The notes: a model not told the origin generated them from the letters alone. DNA of 64,000 nucleotides from Trifolium pratense (GCF_020283565.1 NC_060064.1:17380337-17444336), one strand, 5' to 3'; numbered from the stretch's first letter, positions 11,011 through 21,401 are shown. A program made the numbers and translations.

Positions 11011-12549
11011 ATGGAGAATAACAAAGCCCTCATTCAAGGTTCAAGTTCAATGAGGTATTTTTTTCTCTCCAATTTGTGGGATTACTTTTGATTTTGAAAG
11101 TTATTTTTCGTAGAGTTCTGAATATTTAAAGGAAAAGTGGTTCTTCAATGTTTTTTTTCCATTGCCCTCCCCTCTAAACTCTCAATCAAACTGTTAGGAA
11201 GCAACTTTTTCACCATGAATGTGAGTGAGATAACTGTCAAATATAAATAAAATATGTAAACTTTTTTTAATTTTTTCAAATGATATATGGTTGGAAGACA
11301 ATGGTATTTTGACTCTAGATATGAATTTCACTGTCGAAAGAATATGTTAACAGATGAAGATTATAACATCAAGCGCCTGTTACTTTGCTCCCTGCCTATT
11401 GTTTTGTTCTACTATTGTTAACATTGTTCCCTGCCCAAGGTTTTAAATTGCGGTCGTGGATGCGGTTGCAGGTGTTGCGATTTCGACTAATGCGGACACT
11501 GCGATGCAATTGCGGCCGTTGCGGCGTGAAATAATTTTTCACCCGCACAAACACAATTTCATCACCCAATTCTTTTATTAAAAGTAAAATATATTCTCAG
11601 ACCCATAATTTTCATCTTCACATAGCCAAACACAATATGAGTGAAGGGAAGGGAAGAGTTACATAATAGATACATTGGCATAGAGCAGCAGAGAGCACAG
11701 TGATGCAAAGAGGAAAGGAAAGGAAGCTGAAATTGATGAATATTGATATTCAGTGAAACAACTAATTGAACTCACACAACTCATCTAGTCATCTCCTCGA
11801 CAACTCATTGAGACATAAGAAGATAGAAACTCTAAAATGAAAGGACATAAAGGAAAAAATAAAGGTGAGATTCTCTGAATTTTTACGAAAAGAAATATTG
11901 GATAGAACCGTTGCGGTCGTTGCGGTCAAAACTCTGTTGTGTTGCGGTGAAATGCTGTTGCTTTGCGGTTGCGTTGCGGCATCACGTGTGATTTGAGTTC
12001 ACACCGCAATTGCGGTCCGATGCGATTGCAGTGCCTACCGCATCCGCAATATTGCGGCCGCATCAGGTGATGCGATCCGCAATTTAAAACCTTGTCCCTG
12101 CCTATGTGTGTGGGTGGTTGAGTTTTTAGGGGGATTTGGTTGTTGTCTTGTGTACTTATCTCTATATTTGGTTGTTGAATGCTTGTGAATGTAGGCAGAA
12201 TGATGATGAGTTGGAGAATGAAGATAGTTATTATATTTCAAGTGACGAGGAAGACGATGACGATGATGATTGTTACATTGATGACAGTGAACAGGATGAA
12301 TGTGTGGATTTGAGTGTTGTTTTTCCACCTGAAACATCTTGCTTGGTTGATACTAATGTAGATGCTATGACAACAAATACTCCCACAAATGCAGCTGATT
12401 TTCGATATGAATTTCATGAAGATTCTGATGTTTCAGCTTATGATTTTCGATATGTTTCAGCTTATCTATTAATTTTGCTGTTTGTCGATCATATAATGGA
12501 GGATTTAGCTATTAGCAGGTTTTGGTATTTTTTGTTGTTGATGAACTAG
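11011..12549 (+). pseudogene. Possible captured gene fragment inside the MULE
   Basis: A leader-like, C/T-rich stretch precedes ATG 11011, which opens a short frame (MENNKALIQGSSSMR) ending at a plausible donor (ATGAG/GTATTT, about 11054). A second exon-like block starts near 12194 after GTAG and encodes an acidic Ser/Asp/Glu-rich segment (DSYYISSDEEDDDDDDCYID), then SVVFPPETSCLVDTN. It fades into non-coding sequence before 12549. I do not recognise the source gene. The joined reading is speculative, and the intron now contains the hAT MITE. It could be the remains of a captured host gene or the 5' part of a lost MULE gene. Confidence 0.35.
11436..12094. mobile_element. hAT-type MITE with Thr-less GC-rich TTGCGG repeats
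   Basis: A 659-bp element with perfect 18-bp inverted ends (CAAGGTTTTAAATTGCGG) and a perfect 8-bp duplication TCCCTGCC (11428-11435, 12095-12102), diagnostic of hAT. Subterminal regions carry many copies of TTGCGG and its complement CCGCAA, as expected for transposase-binding iterons. No coding frame. It is inserted inside the MULE at 10509-13108, so it is the youngest layer of this nest. Confidence 0.92.
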
Positions 12550-13710
12550 GTTTTGGTATTTACTGTAATATTGCAGAGTACTTCTAGATGTGATTCTCAC
12601 TAAAATAATCTGCATTTCTTGCATTTAAAATAAGATAGGTTTTTTGAGATGTAACTATGTTAATGGTTATCCAAGATTTTACTGGTTTAATTTAAATGCA
12701 GTTTTTTGGTTTTTTTTACTCTATTTTTTTTTTATTTTTTTTTTGTGATTTTTACTATTTTTTACTTATTGGAGATTTACTGAATTTTTCTCTTTTTTGT
12801 TTATGCTATTTAAAGTGATTTTATTTATTTTTACTTTTTTCCATATTCGTTTTGATATTTTTTGTCATTTTTAGAATTTTTTTAGTAATTTTTTCATTCA
12901 AAAGAAATAATAAGATGATATTTAATAATAAATAATTAATGATGTGGAAAAAAATATTACACATAAGCGCTGCCACATAAGCTAATATGACAAGGGGGGC
13001 AAAATCCAACAAAAATTAAAATAGGGGGGGTAAAAGTCCGCATTTTAAAATAGGGGGGGTAAAATTCCGCGTTAAGCAAAACAGGGGGGGCAAAACTGCA
13101 TTTAAGCCTTTAATATATTCAAAAAATAAAAAAATCACAACTTTTAAATTGGCATAAAAATTTAATGTCAACCATATATAGACGTTGGTAGTCATTGTTT
13201 GTTCTTTTTACCATTGGAAAATAAATAAATACTCCTATCATATAAATCAAAACCAAATTGAAGGATTCTACTCCTCTCAAAATTACCATTTTATTAATTA
13301 TTTTAAATTATTTTTTAATTATGTAATTCTTAAAATTTGGCAATATTATTTTAAATTAAATTTCAAATTTTAATTATTTTTTCGAATTATAAAAAAATAG
13401 ACCATACTAATTTTGTAATTTTATCATTAATTCAATCAATTTATATTATAAAATAGATAATTAAATATATTGTAATGATGTGAAGTTATTGATGGGACCC
13501 ATTTTAGAACTTTTTAAGAAATGCTCCATTGGAGGGGTTGAGTACCTATTAGGTACTATTATTAAAAAAATAATAAATTGATGATGTGTCCATGTGGGAC
13601 CATTTAAGTACTAAAAAATGTAGTGCTCCATTGTGAATGCTCTTAGGTACTCAACGAGCCTTGTTCCAATGGTAGTAATAAATATCTATATAAGTACTTA
13701 ATAATTTTTG

Positions 13711-16700
13711 CAGGAGAAACAAAGTTGATATAGTAGCGTTACAAGAAACACGGTGCAGTGGTAATATTGCCAAAAAAACAATCAAGAAGCTGGGTTTCAA
13801 GAATTATGTTTTGACCGAAGCTAGGGGTTTTTCTGGCGGTATCTGGTTGTTGTGGAACAGGTCAGATATTCAAATTCAATTAATTCAAAATAACTTTCAT
13901 TTCCTTCATGTGCAGGTTAAAGAGAAAGATGTTGAGCCTTGGCTCCTAACTGTGGTTTATGCTAGCCCACGAGAAAATGAGAGACAAGATACTTGGAATC
14001 TTTTGAGAGACATTGCAACTACTGTCACTGGACCGTGGCTTATGATGGGAGATTTTAACGAAATTGCTCATCCTGAGGAGAAAAAAGGAGGGGCTCCGAC
14101 TGATGCTAGAAAATGCCATATTTTTAACAATTGGATCAATGATTGTAACTTGTTGGAAGTCACCACGTCGGGGACACGATTTACTTGGCGAGGTCCAAAG
14201 TGGAATGGGAGGGATAGAGTTTTCAAAAAATTGGATCGTATCCTCTGTAATGTTGATTGGCGCCTTAAGTATCCGGAAGGGTTTGCGAAGGTTCTCCCGA
14301 GAATTCAATCCGATCATCACCCTATTATTGTGTTACTACAAGGAGAAAACAATACCAATAAAAACCGTCCTTTTCGCTTCGAGGCAGCTTGGACTTCGCA
14401 TGCTGATTTTAATAACTTTCTGCATTCGAAATGGGAAAAAGATAAAGATATAGTTCAAAGTCTTCATGAGCTTATGACACATCTAAAAAAGTGGAATAAA
14501 GAGACATTTGGAAATATTTTTAAAAGAAAGGGGGAATTGTTGAGCAGACTAAATGGGATTCAGAAAAGCTCCAACTACGGGTATAGCATCTTTCTTGAGA
14601 ATTTGGAAAAAGAGTTACAAGACCAACTTGCCGTCACCCTTTATCAAGAAGAGTATCTTTGGTTTCAAAAATCTCGAAGCATATGGGTTTCTGATGGTGA
14701 TCGCAATACCAAGTACTATCATTCAAAAACCATTGTTAGAAGGAGACGCAACAAGATCATTTCTCTTCGTAGTGATGACAGATCATGGGTTGATGATCCA
14801 GAAATTCTAAGTGACATGGTGCGGAATTTTTATATTAACTTATTTAAAGAGGAAGAAGATGTTCGTGATCCGATTGTCTCTTGGACGACTTACCCAACGA
14901 ACATGGAAGCTCATCATAATGCTCTAAGTGGTCAGATACATTTTGATGAATGTAAAAAAGCCCTTTTTGAGATGGGGCCTCATAAAGCTCCAGGAGAGGA
15001 TGGCTACCCTGCACTCTTTTTTCAACAATGTTGGGACACCGTGGCAGACTCTCTTTTTCGGTATGTTAACCAGGTTTGGATTAACCCTTCTCTTATCTCT
15101 TCGATAAATAATACTCTGCTTGTGTTAATCCCTAAAGTTGACAAGCCTGAATTTGTTTCTCAATTTCGTCCTATTGCATTATGTAATGTGGTCTATAAAA
15201 TTATCACTAAAGTTATTGTTAATAGAATTAAGCCAAAGTTGGATGAAATTATTTCACCGTATCAATCCAGCTTCATTCCCAGGCGCACCATTCACCATAA
15301 TATTATTGTGGCTCAAGAAATGGTGCACTCAATGGCTAGAATGAAAGGTAATAAGATGTTTATGTCCATTAAAATTGATCTTGAAAAGGCATATGATCGC
15401 CTTAATTGGAATTTTGTTAAAAATTGCTTGGAAGAGTGTAAGTTCCCTCCTAGTCTTGTTAACATTATACAACATTGTATTTCTTCTCCGTCATTTAAAA
15501 TTTTATGGAATGGTGATAAGACAAATACTTTCACGCCTACAAGAGGCATTCGACAAGGTGACCCTTTGTCTCCCTACCTTTTTGTCATTTGTATGGATCG
15601 ACTGTCTCACATGATTGCCGATCAGGTGGAGGCTCAGTATTGGAAACCAATGCGCGCAGGTAGGTATGGTCCTCAAATATCTCATCTTCTTTTTGCTGAT
15701 GACCTTCTCTTGTTTGCAGAGGCCTCTATTGAGCAAGCTCATTGTATCATGAATTGTCTTGATATCTTTTGTAAAGCTTCGGGGCAAAAGATTAATAGTC
15801 AAAAGACTGAGATCTACTTCTCAAAGAACGTTGATCAACACCTCAGGGAGGAAATTTTAAATCACACAGGTTATACTCGGGTCAATAATATAGGCAGGTA
15901 TCTGGGGGCAAATATTTCCTCAGGAAGAACTACTAGGGGAAAGTTTAACAACATCATTGACAAAATTCGAAACAGATTGAGTGGTTGGAAGCAACAATGT
16001 CTGAGCTTTGCTGGTAGGCTTACTCTTTCTAAATCAGTTTTGAGCTCCATTCCTTACTATCATATGCAATATGCCAAGCTCCCTAAGACTCTTTGTGACG
16101 AGATGGAAAAAATTCAAAGGAACTTTTTATGGGGAGAGACAAGTCAATCTCGCAAACCTCATTTGGTGGGATGGGATGTTTGTTGTCTTCCTAAGAATGA
16201 AGGTGGGTTAGGCATTAAGAGACCTCATTATATGAATAATGCATTCCTCATGAAGATGCTTTGGAACCTTATCAACAATCCAGATGACCTTTGGTGTAAG
16301 GTTCTCTACGGTAAGTATGGAAGAAATGATGATCTTAGAGTGATCATACATTCTCAACCTTACGATTCTCCTTTATGGAGAGCTTTAACAGGTATTTGGG
16401 ATCAATTTCAACAGAATATTGTTTGGCAGTTAGGAGATGGTAATAATATCAATTTCTGGTTGGACAAGTGGATGCCGGGTGGAAATTCTCTTTTTTCCAC
16501 AACTAATCAATCTTTTATTGACACAACACTCTCAGTGAGGGAAGTGGTAACCCCCTCAGGAGATTGGGATTATGATTTCCTTATTTCTAACTTGCCTTCT
16601 AACTTTGTTTTTCAGGTCCTTGCCCTCCCTGCGCCTACTGACACAGACGGCCGAGATAGTATTGGGTGGGGAGGAACTACCACTAGGGATTTTACGGTTC

Positions 16701-17816
16701 AGAGTGCCTATGTTTCTCAGAGTGCTAGGGGTCAAACCATTGAGGGAGACTGGAAGGCCTTGTGGGGCTGGAAAGGACCTTATAGAATTCAAACTTTCAT
16801 GTGGATAGCTGCTCATGAGCGTCTGCTCACTAATTATCGTAGGAGCAAATGGGGTGTTGGCATTTCCCCCACGTGCTCCGAGTGCAATAGAGACAATGAA
16901 ACCACTCTTCATGTCTTACGTGACTGCCCCAAAGCAATCCAAATTTGGATTAGGTTGGTCCCTTCCAATCAAATTACTAATTTCTTCTCCTTTAATTGCA
17001 GGGATTGGATCTTCAAGAATATCAACAACCAGCGAAAAGGAATTCAAAAGAGGAAATGGACAACTACCTTTTTAGTGGCTTGTTGGCACATATGGACATG
17101 GAGGAACAAATCCATTTTTGAGGATGATTTTCAGCGTCCATCCAATCCAACCTACACTATCCTTAAAATGGTTGATGACATAGACAATTGTAACCACCAT
17201 TCTATGAATATTAGCCATGGAAACACCGTTTTCATAGGCTGGAAAAAACCTCAAGAAGGGTGGGTTAAACTTAATTGTGACGGAGCATATAAGGATACTC
17301 TAGAGTTAGCTGGGTGCGGTGGTCTCTTGCGTGACTCTAATGGAAGATGGCTAACAGGGTACTCTCGCAAAATTGGAACTTGTGATGCTCTTAGTGCTGA
17401 GATGTGGGGGATGTACTTGGGTATGCAGCTCGCATGGAGAAATGGTTTTCACCACCTTCAGGTGGAAAGTGACTCAAAAATCTTGGTAGACATGATAATG
17501 GGGAACGTGAAAATCAATGGTAAACCGCCTATTTTGGTGTGTCGCATTCAAGAGCTTTTGAAGTTGAATTGGCAAGTGCAGTTCAAACATACATGGCGGG
17601 AGGGAAATAGAAGTGCTGATTGGCTGGCTAATTTTAGCTTTTCTATAAATTCTTTCCAAATTCATGTAATGGAGACTCCTCCTAGTGGGATCTCAAATCT
17701 CCTTTTTGATGACATTTCTGAGGCTTGCATGCCTAGGAACATTCGTGTAACCATATAGTTTTCTTTTTCTTTTTGGGCTTCGGCCCTCTTTCTCTACCAA
17801 AAAAAAAAAAAAAAAA
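13711..17816 (+). mobile_element. L1-type LINE, 5'-truncated, intact ORF2
   Basis: Non-LTR retrotransposon ending in a short 3' UTR (…TTTGGGCTTCGGCCCTC…) and an 18-base A tail (17799-17816). The 5' end begins inside the endonuclease near 13711, so ORF1 and the first residues of ORF2 are missing, as is usual for target-primed insertions. A degenerate candidate duplication (ATCTATAT...AGTAC) is present at about 13684-13698 and 17823-17840, but indels make it uncertain. The 3' end lies about 140 bp before the ATG of the CWC22-like gene. Confidence 0.85.
13811..17758 (+). CDS. LINE ORF2: endonuclease, reverse transcriptase, RNase H
   Basis: One open frame of 1315 codons to the TAG at 17756. The listed left edge is only a TTG codon; the same frame continues upstream to about 13715 (RNKVDIVALQETRC), with no ATG. 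Domains: APE endonuclease (LMMGDFNEI about residue 78, QSDHHPIIV about 166); reverse transcriptase (FRPIALCNVVYKIITK, IKIDLEKAYDRLNW, GIRQGDPLSPYLF, FADDLLLFAEA about 628); zinc-binding zf-RVT (CSECNRDNETTLHVLRDCP, about 1020); a C-terminal RNase H of plant type (KLNCDGAYKD about 1156, SAEMWGMYLG, VESDSK). All RT catalytic Asp residues are visible. The frame is intact but lacks its own start, so it is probably not expressed as such. Confidence 0.93.
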   Translation: MTEARGFSGGIWLLWNRSDIQIQLIQNNFHFLHVQVKEKDVEPWLLTVVYASPRENERQDTWNLLRDIATTVTGPWLMMGDFNEIAHPEEKKGGAPTDARKCHIFNNWINDCNLLEVTTSGTRFTWRGPKWNGRDRVFKKLDRILCNVDWRLKYPEGFAKVLPRIQSDHHPIIVLLQGENNTNKNRPFRFEAAWTSHADFNNFLHSKWEKDKDIVQSLHELMTHLKKWNKETFGNIFKRKGELLSRLNGIQKSSNYGYSIFLENLEKELQDQLAVTLYQEEYLWFQKSRSIWVSDGDRNTKYYHSKTIVRRRRNKIISLRSDDRSWVDDPEILSDMVRNFYINLFKEEEDVRDPIVSWTTYPTNMEAHHNALSGQIHFDECKKALFEMGPHKAPGEDGYPALFFQQCWDTVADSLFRYVNQVWINPSLISSINNTLLVLIPKVDKPEFVSQFRPIALCNVVYKIITKVIVNRIKPKLDEIISPYQSSFIPRRTIHHNIIVAQEMVHSMARMKGNKMFMSIKIDLEKAYDRLNWNFVKNCLEECKFPPSLVNIIQHCISSPSFKILWNGDKTNTFTPTRGIRQGDPLSPYLFVICMDRLSHMIADQVEAQYWKPMRAGRYGPQISHLLFADDLLLFAEASIEQAHCIMNCLDIFCKASGQKINSQKTEIYFSKNVDQHLREEILNHTGYTRVNNIGRYLGANISSGRTTRGKFNNIIDKIRNRLSGWKQQCLSFAGRLTLSKSVLSSIPYYHMQYAKLPKTLCDEMEKIQRNFLWGETSQSRKPHLVGWDVCCLPKNEGGLGIKRPHYMNNAFLMKMLWNLINNPDDLWCKVLYGKYGRNDDLRVIIHSQPYDSPLWRALTGIWDQFQQNIVWQLGDGNNINFWLDKWMPGGNSLFSTTNQSFIDTTLSVREVVTPSGDWDYDFLISNLPSNFVFQVLALPAPTDTDGRDSIGWGGTTTRDFTVQSAYVSQSARGQTIEGDWKALWGWKGPYRIQTFMWIAAHERLLTNYRRSKWGVGISPTCSECNRDNETTLHVLRDCPKAIQIWIRLVPSNQITNFFSFNCRDWIFKNINNQRKGIQKRKWTTTFLVACWHIWTWRNKSIFEDDFQRPSNPTYTILKMVDDIDNCNHHSMNISHGNTVFIGWKKPQEGWVKLNCDGAYKDTLELAGCGGLLRDSNGRWLTGYSRKIGTCDALSAEMWGMYLGMQLAWRNGFHHLQVESDSKILVDMIMGNVKINGKPPILVCRIQELLKLNWQVQFKHTWREGNRSADWLANFSFSINSFQIHVMETPPSGISNLLFDDISEACMPRNIRVTI

Positions 17817-17960
17817 TATTATTATCTATATTATTAGTACAATAGGTGTTTTATTATTATTAGTTAGTTAATTTGAGCTTCCTCTTCCTCTATACCCAAT
17901 TCACTTTCACAGCTTATTGTTTCTGTTTTCTTCTTTCATTTCATAATCATCACTGCCATC

Positions 17961-18599
17961 ATGTCTCCGATGATCACAAGTTCATATTTTTCTGATTTGA
18001 TGTCTCCGGTTTCACCTTCTAATCACAACGTTCATGACAAGACTTCACCATTGTATCAGATATTAACTTGGGACTCTTTGACAAACAACATTACAACAAT
18101 CATCAACAAGGTTAACAGTAACACCCCTAATAAGCTTTATGGTGTATTTGATCTTTTCTGCGGAATTCTTTATGAAGGTAGATTCGGTAAAAACGTTGAA
18201 TTCATGATTAAAAAGTTATTGGCTATAAGAAAACGTGATTTTCAAGTTTATCCTGCCAATCGGCAGCCTGAATTAGACTTTGTGGAAGAGGAAGATAAGT
18301 TAACTCATCAAGTCTCGTTGGACGAGGACATTGATCCAGAGTTTTCACTTGATGTATTTAAACTTGATCCGTATTTTGCGATGAACGAAAAGTTTTATGA
18401 GGGGATGAAGAAAGACCTACTATGTGACGATGAAGAAAGCGATGAAGATCAAGAAAGTGGCTCAGACATTGAATCAGATGAAGAAAGCGAGGGTGATCAA
18501 GCAACATTAGGAAAAGTTTCAAATTCTGACACTAGGAGCTCTCATTCATCAGATTCAGCTAATTCTGATGAAAATGGTAGAAAACGTAAAAGAAATTAA
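17961..18599 (+). CDS. Short CWC22-derived protein (partial MIF4G), intronless
   Basis: A 212-aa frame beginning MSPMITSSYF. Residues about 34-55 (LTWDSLTNNITTIINKVNSN) resemble the first MIF4G helix of the spliceosome protein CWC22. The next residues (about 60-160: GVFDLFCGILYEGR, KLLAIRKRDFQVYP, QPELDFVEEEDKLTHQVSLD, IDPEFSLDVFKLDP) match the end of the CWC22 MIF4G domain and its linker, followed by the acidic stretch (DDEESDEDQESGSD) and a basic tail RKRKRN. Compared with CWC22 as I recall it, the RS-like N-terminus, roughly a hundred residues of central MIF4G and the whole MA3 domain are missing. CWC22 loads eIF4A3 in the spliceosome; this form has lost most of that surface. Absence of introns suggests a retrocopy. 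The frame is fully open, so either recent or under constraint. Confidence 0.75.
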   Translation: MSPMITSSYFSDLMSPVSPSNHNVHDKTSPLYQILTWDSLTNNITTIINKVNSNTPNKLYGVFDLFCGILYEGRFGKNVEFMIKKLLAIRKRDFQVYPANRQPELDFVEEEDKLTHQVSLDEDIDPEFSLDVFKLDPYFAMNEKFYEGMKKDLLCDDEESDEDQESGSDIESDEESEGDQATLGKVSNSDTRSSHSSDSANSDENGRKRKRN

Positions 18600-18615
18600 A
18601 GCTATTGTATGATAA

Positions 18616-18830
18616 GTGTTGGGTTTCAATGGTAAGTGTTTAAGTCCCACATCGACTATGTGTGGGAAGAATGATGGATTTATAAGAGAGGTGACCCATT
18701 AACTTAACACCTTAAGGTTTTGGGTTGGGATGTGGCGTCTCCCTCTCTTGTGTGATTCTGGAGCATTGTCTCATTGTTTCTCCGGAGCTCCCCCGGACTC
18801 CGGCCCTTTTACAGACAAACCTTTTGATTC
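18616..18830. repeat. LTR-like repeat fragment
   Basis: Just after the CWC22-like stop, the sequence carries TGTTGGG…AAGTCCCACATCGAC…GGATGTGGCGTCTCC…CTCCGGCCC, a pattern I know from plant LTRs with the TCCCACATCG box. No partner LTR and no duplication found; probably a solo or broken LTR that supplies the 3' end of the neighbouring gene. Confidence 0.4.
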
Positions 18831-18910
18831 AAAATCTATGGTTTAACAATATGTATATAAGGGTCAAGTCTATGATGCACGAGTTAGACAAATCTTTCTG
18901 TCTGCTCGGA

Positions 18911-19982
18911 TGTTGAGTGTGTTTTGAATATAGATGTTATGCTCGGATTGACATATCTATCTGATTTTGTTTAATTTCGTTATTGAGATCATATTTTCAT
19001 TTAACTAATTCTGCCTTTGAATTTCCAGTGTAAAGAAGTGCAATTTTTTTGAAAATTAGATTTGCAACTAGTAAACTTAGTAGTCGGTCGATGTTAAAAT
19101 ATGTTCATAATATAAAATCAACACAGTCATCGATTACTTCAATAAATCTAAAGCAGCTAGCTAGTATATGTTCTGTAAATGCATTAAAAAATTATAACTA
19201 ATTTGTTTCTAAAATAATCTTTACAAATTAAGTAGTACTTTGTAGAAACAAACTTGTGTGTAAATAAGTATCTTTCAATTCTGATGAAATTTGCAAACCA
19301 ATTTGTTCAAACTTCTCGTGTACCTTCCAAATATATGTCATATTTCTAAAGGCAACAATTTAGCAACTTCCTCCAACCTGAATGGCTCTTTCTTTCCTGC
19401 AAGCATTAAGAATGTGGCATAAATACAAAGCAGTCTCATGAAATTAAGCAGTAAAAAGTCCTAAATACAAAGTTTTTAGCTTATGAAAAATAGCTTATGA
19501 AAATAAACAAGTTTTTATGCTAGTTCTACATAAGTTCTCAGTAACGAAAATTGTATCTTCATAGGTTGTTTTTTCATAAACTACCTTGACAAACTTATGA
19601 ATAATACATAGAAGTTTATTTATTTGCATAAGTTATTTTGCATAAGTTTAAAAATAAATCAATACGGACCCCTAGTGTAGTTGAACTTACTGATTCTACT
19701 CTTCTGCGATGTTGAGTTTGTTTTGAATATAGTTTTTACCTCGAATTGACATATCTATCTGTTTTTATTTAATTTCATTCTTGAGATCATATTTCATTTA
19801 ACTAGTTCTGTCTGCCCTTGAATTTTTGTTTCTAACAACTCCAGCGTAAAGGTGTGCAATTTTTTTGAAATTAGTTTTACAACTACTAAGCTTAGGAATC
19901 GATGTCACAATATGTTCATGATCGATGTTACAATATGTTCATAATATAAAATCAACACAGTCGTCGATTACTTCAATAAAAT
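18911..19982 (+). repeat. Spaced direct duplication of ~240 bp
   Basis: The stretches 18911-19146 and 19711-19982 are direct repeats with point changes and small indels (both start GTTGAGTGTG/GTTGAGTTTG-TTTTGAATATAG and end in TCGATTACTTCAATAAA). The second copy has a short internal tandem duplication of an ATGTTCAT(G/A)AT unit. Between them, 19470-19672 holds a copy of the TAGCTTATGAAA MITE family also seen at 48045-48230. No coding frame is shared. Confidence 0.75.
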
Positions 19983-21401
19983 ACTACTTAACTCAATAGG
20001 TCATTGTCAAAAACCTACCTCAATGTGTCAAGTTCCTTTAAAAGAAACCTAACTCAATAGTCATTGTCAAAAACTTAATTTAATTGGTCAACTTCATTAG
20101 AAAAAACAAACATTGCATTGTTCCGCACTTTTTTTTTTTTTTGACTAATTCCGCAATTATATTAGTGGGTTAAAATTAGGTGTAATCCAATAGTGAATTA
20201 CATATAGTTTGCTAATTCTAACCATAGCCTAACGTAGCATTGTTCACATGTCATATTGAGGCACCTATCATTGTGGGAGCTGATTATTATTTTTATAGAC
20301 AAACAAATACTGTATTAGTGATTAATTTATTAAGAAGGCAAAACATTGCACTCAGAAAAGAAAGAAAAAAAAACATTAGTGGCAAAAATCACTTTATGTA
20401 CGTAACTACATAGAATTCCTTTAATTTCCATTTTTTTTGTTTTCTGTCCAGTTTTCCCCATATAATTTTGGCTATTCAATTATACCAATGCTTACATACA
20501 TTCCTCCTATCAAAAGTTAGACCAAAAAATTAAAATGACTATAATTAACCATGCCACCATCAAATCCCAGGTTTAGATGTAATTATTGATATTATGGATA
20601 AAATGCAGACAATTATGGCCATCAGCTGCAATTAGCTATGATCACCGAAATCAACATGGTCGGTAGATCTAATGGATGGTGGATAGGCATTGGTGCCAAT
20701 GCCTCACAGCACACGCCATGTATGTTATGAACGTGCTATGTTCAAAACACAATTGTGATGCGATTGGAAATAGAATAAGGGATCAAAATGACTGAAAACA
20801 TTTACATTGATACCGCATTAGTGAAAATTGAAATTGCTAATGTGACTCTGATTGTAATTTAAAACTATAATAATCAGATAATCGTATGGTTTCTAGCTTC
20901 AAAAACAAGCAAAACTGACTAATCACTGGTTCAGTGTAGCATATGAATCCCATATAGTATAGCATACATTGCAATGCACTTATCAGGTGAATCCTATGCT
21001 GGATTTGAAGTCAACAGATAGTCACATAAATTAACTTGAGAAGGATAATCCTGGAACAGTTCATCTTAATAATTTGATTACATTAAACAAAAATCCAGGT
21101 GATTAGGGATTTACAATAGCAATCAGCCTTTCAGGCTAGAACTAGAACGAAAATGAAGATACAAAGTATGATTTACACTGAAAAAACTAAACCACCATAT
21201 AGTATTCTCTCCTCTCCTCCCCAACTTGTGATAACCACATCTCTTAATTATATATAATTTTTCACTTAAATTTTTAAACCTTTTTAAGAAAAATAGGAAA
21301 AAGGCATTTTCTGTACCGTATATTGCATCTGTATCTATTTCATATTTTTAATACATTGGATATAATGTATACACGTGGTAGAAGTTTTTGGTAGTCATTA
21401 C
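19983..21401. other. Intergenic AT-rich spacer downstream of TBL
   Basis: No gene seen. The segment nearest 21402 should contain the 3' UTR of the minus-strand TBL gene. A few short AT-rich repeats, nothing assigned. Confidence 0.35.

Larger units (their letters stand above)
10509..13108. mobile_element. 2.6-kb Mutator-like element, possible Pack-MULE
   Basis: Long inverted ends of about 105 bp (GGCTTAAATGCAGTTTTGCC and complement; inner arms with C runs and TTAACGCGGAATTTTACC). Flanks 10500-10508 and 13109-13117 are TTTAATATT and TTTAATATA, 8 of 9 identical, fitting a Mutator 9-bp duplication. The interior is less AT-rich than the surroundings and contains gene-like sequence (see 11011-12549), but no transposase frame that I recognise. 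A hAT MITE sits inside at 11436-12094. It belongs to the same terminal family as 2561-3283. Confidence 0.8.
10092..13642. mobile_element. Foldback/PIF-Harbinger-like element, interrupted by a MULE
   Basis: The left arm (about 10092-10255) and right arm (about 13480-13642) are reverse complements over roughly 165 bp with scattered mismatches. Ends read GAACATCCACAATGGAG and, on the other strand, GAGCATTCACAATGGAG, and both are flanked by TTA (10089-10091, 13643-13645), the 3-bp duplication typical of PIF/Harbinger (Tourist) elements. A third, partial copy of the same arm begins near 10353. The MULE at 10509-13108 lies inside with its own duplication, so this element was there first. The alternative is two separate MITEs in inverted order. 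Confidence 0.6.

Noticed and set aside
13684..17840. Firm target duplication for the first LINE
   Set aside because: Candidate ATCTATAT…AGTAC segments need indels to align in AT-rich DNA; kept only as tentative.
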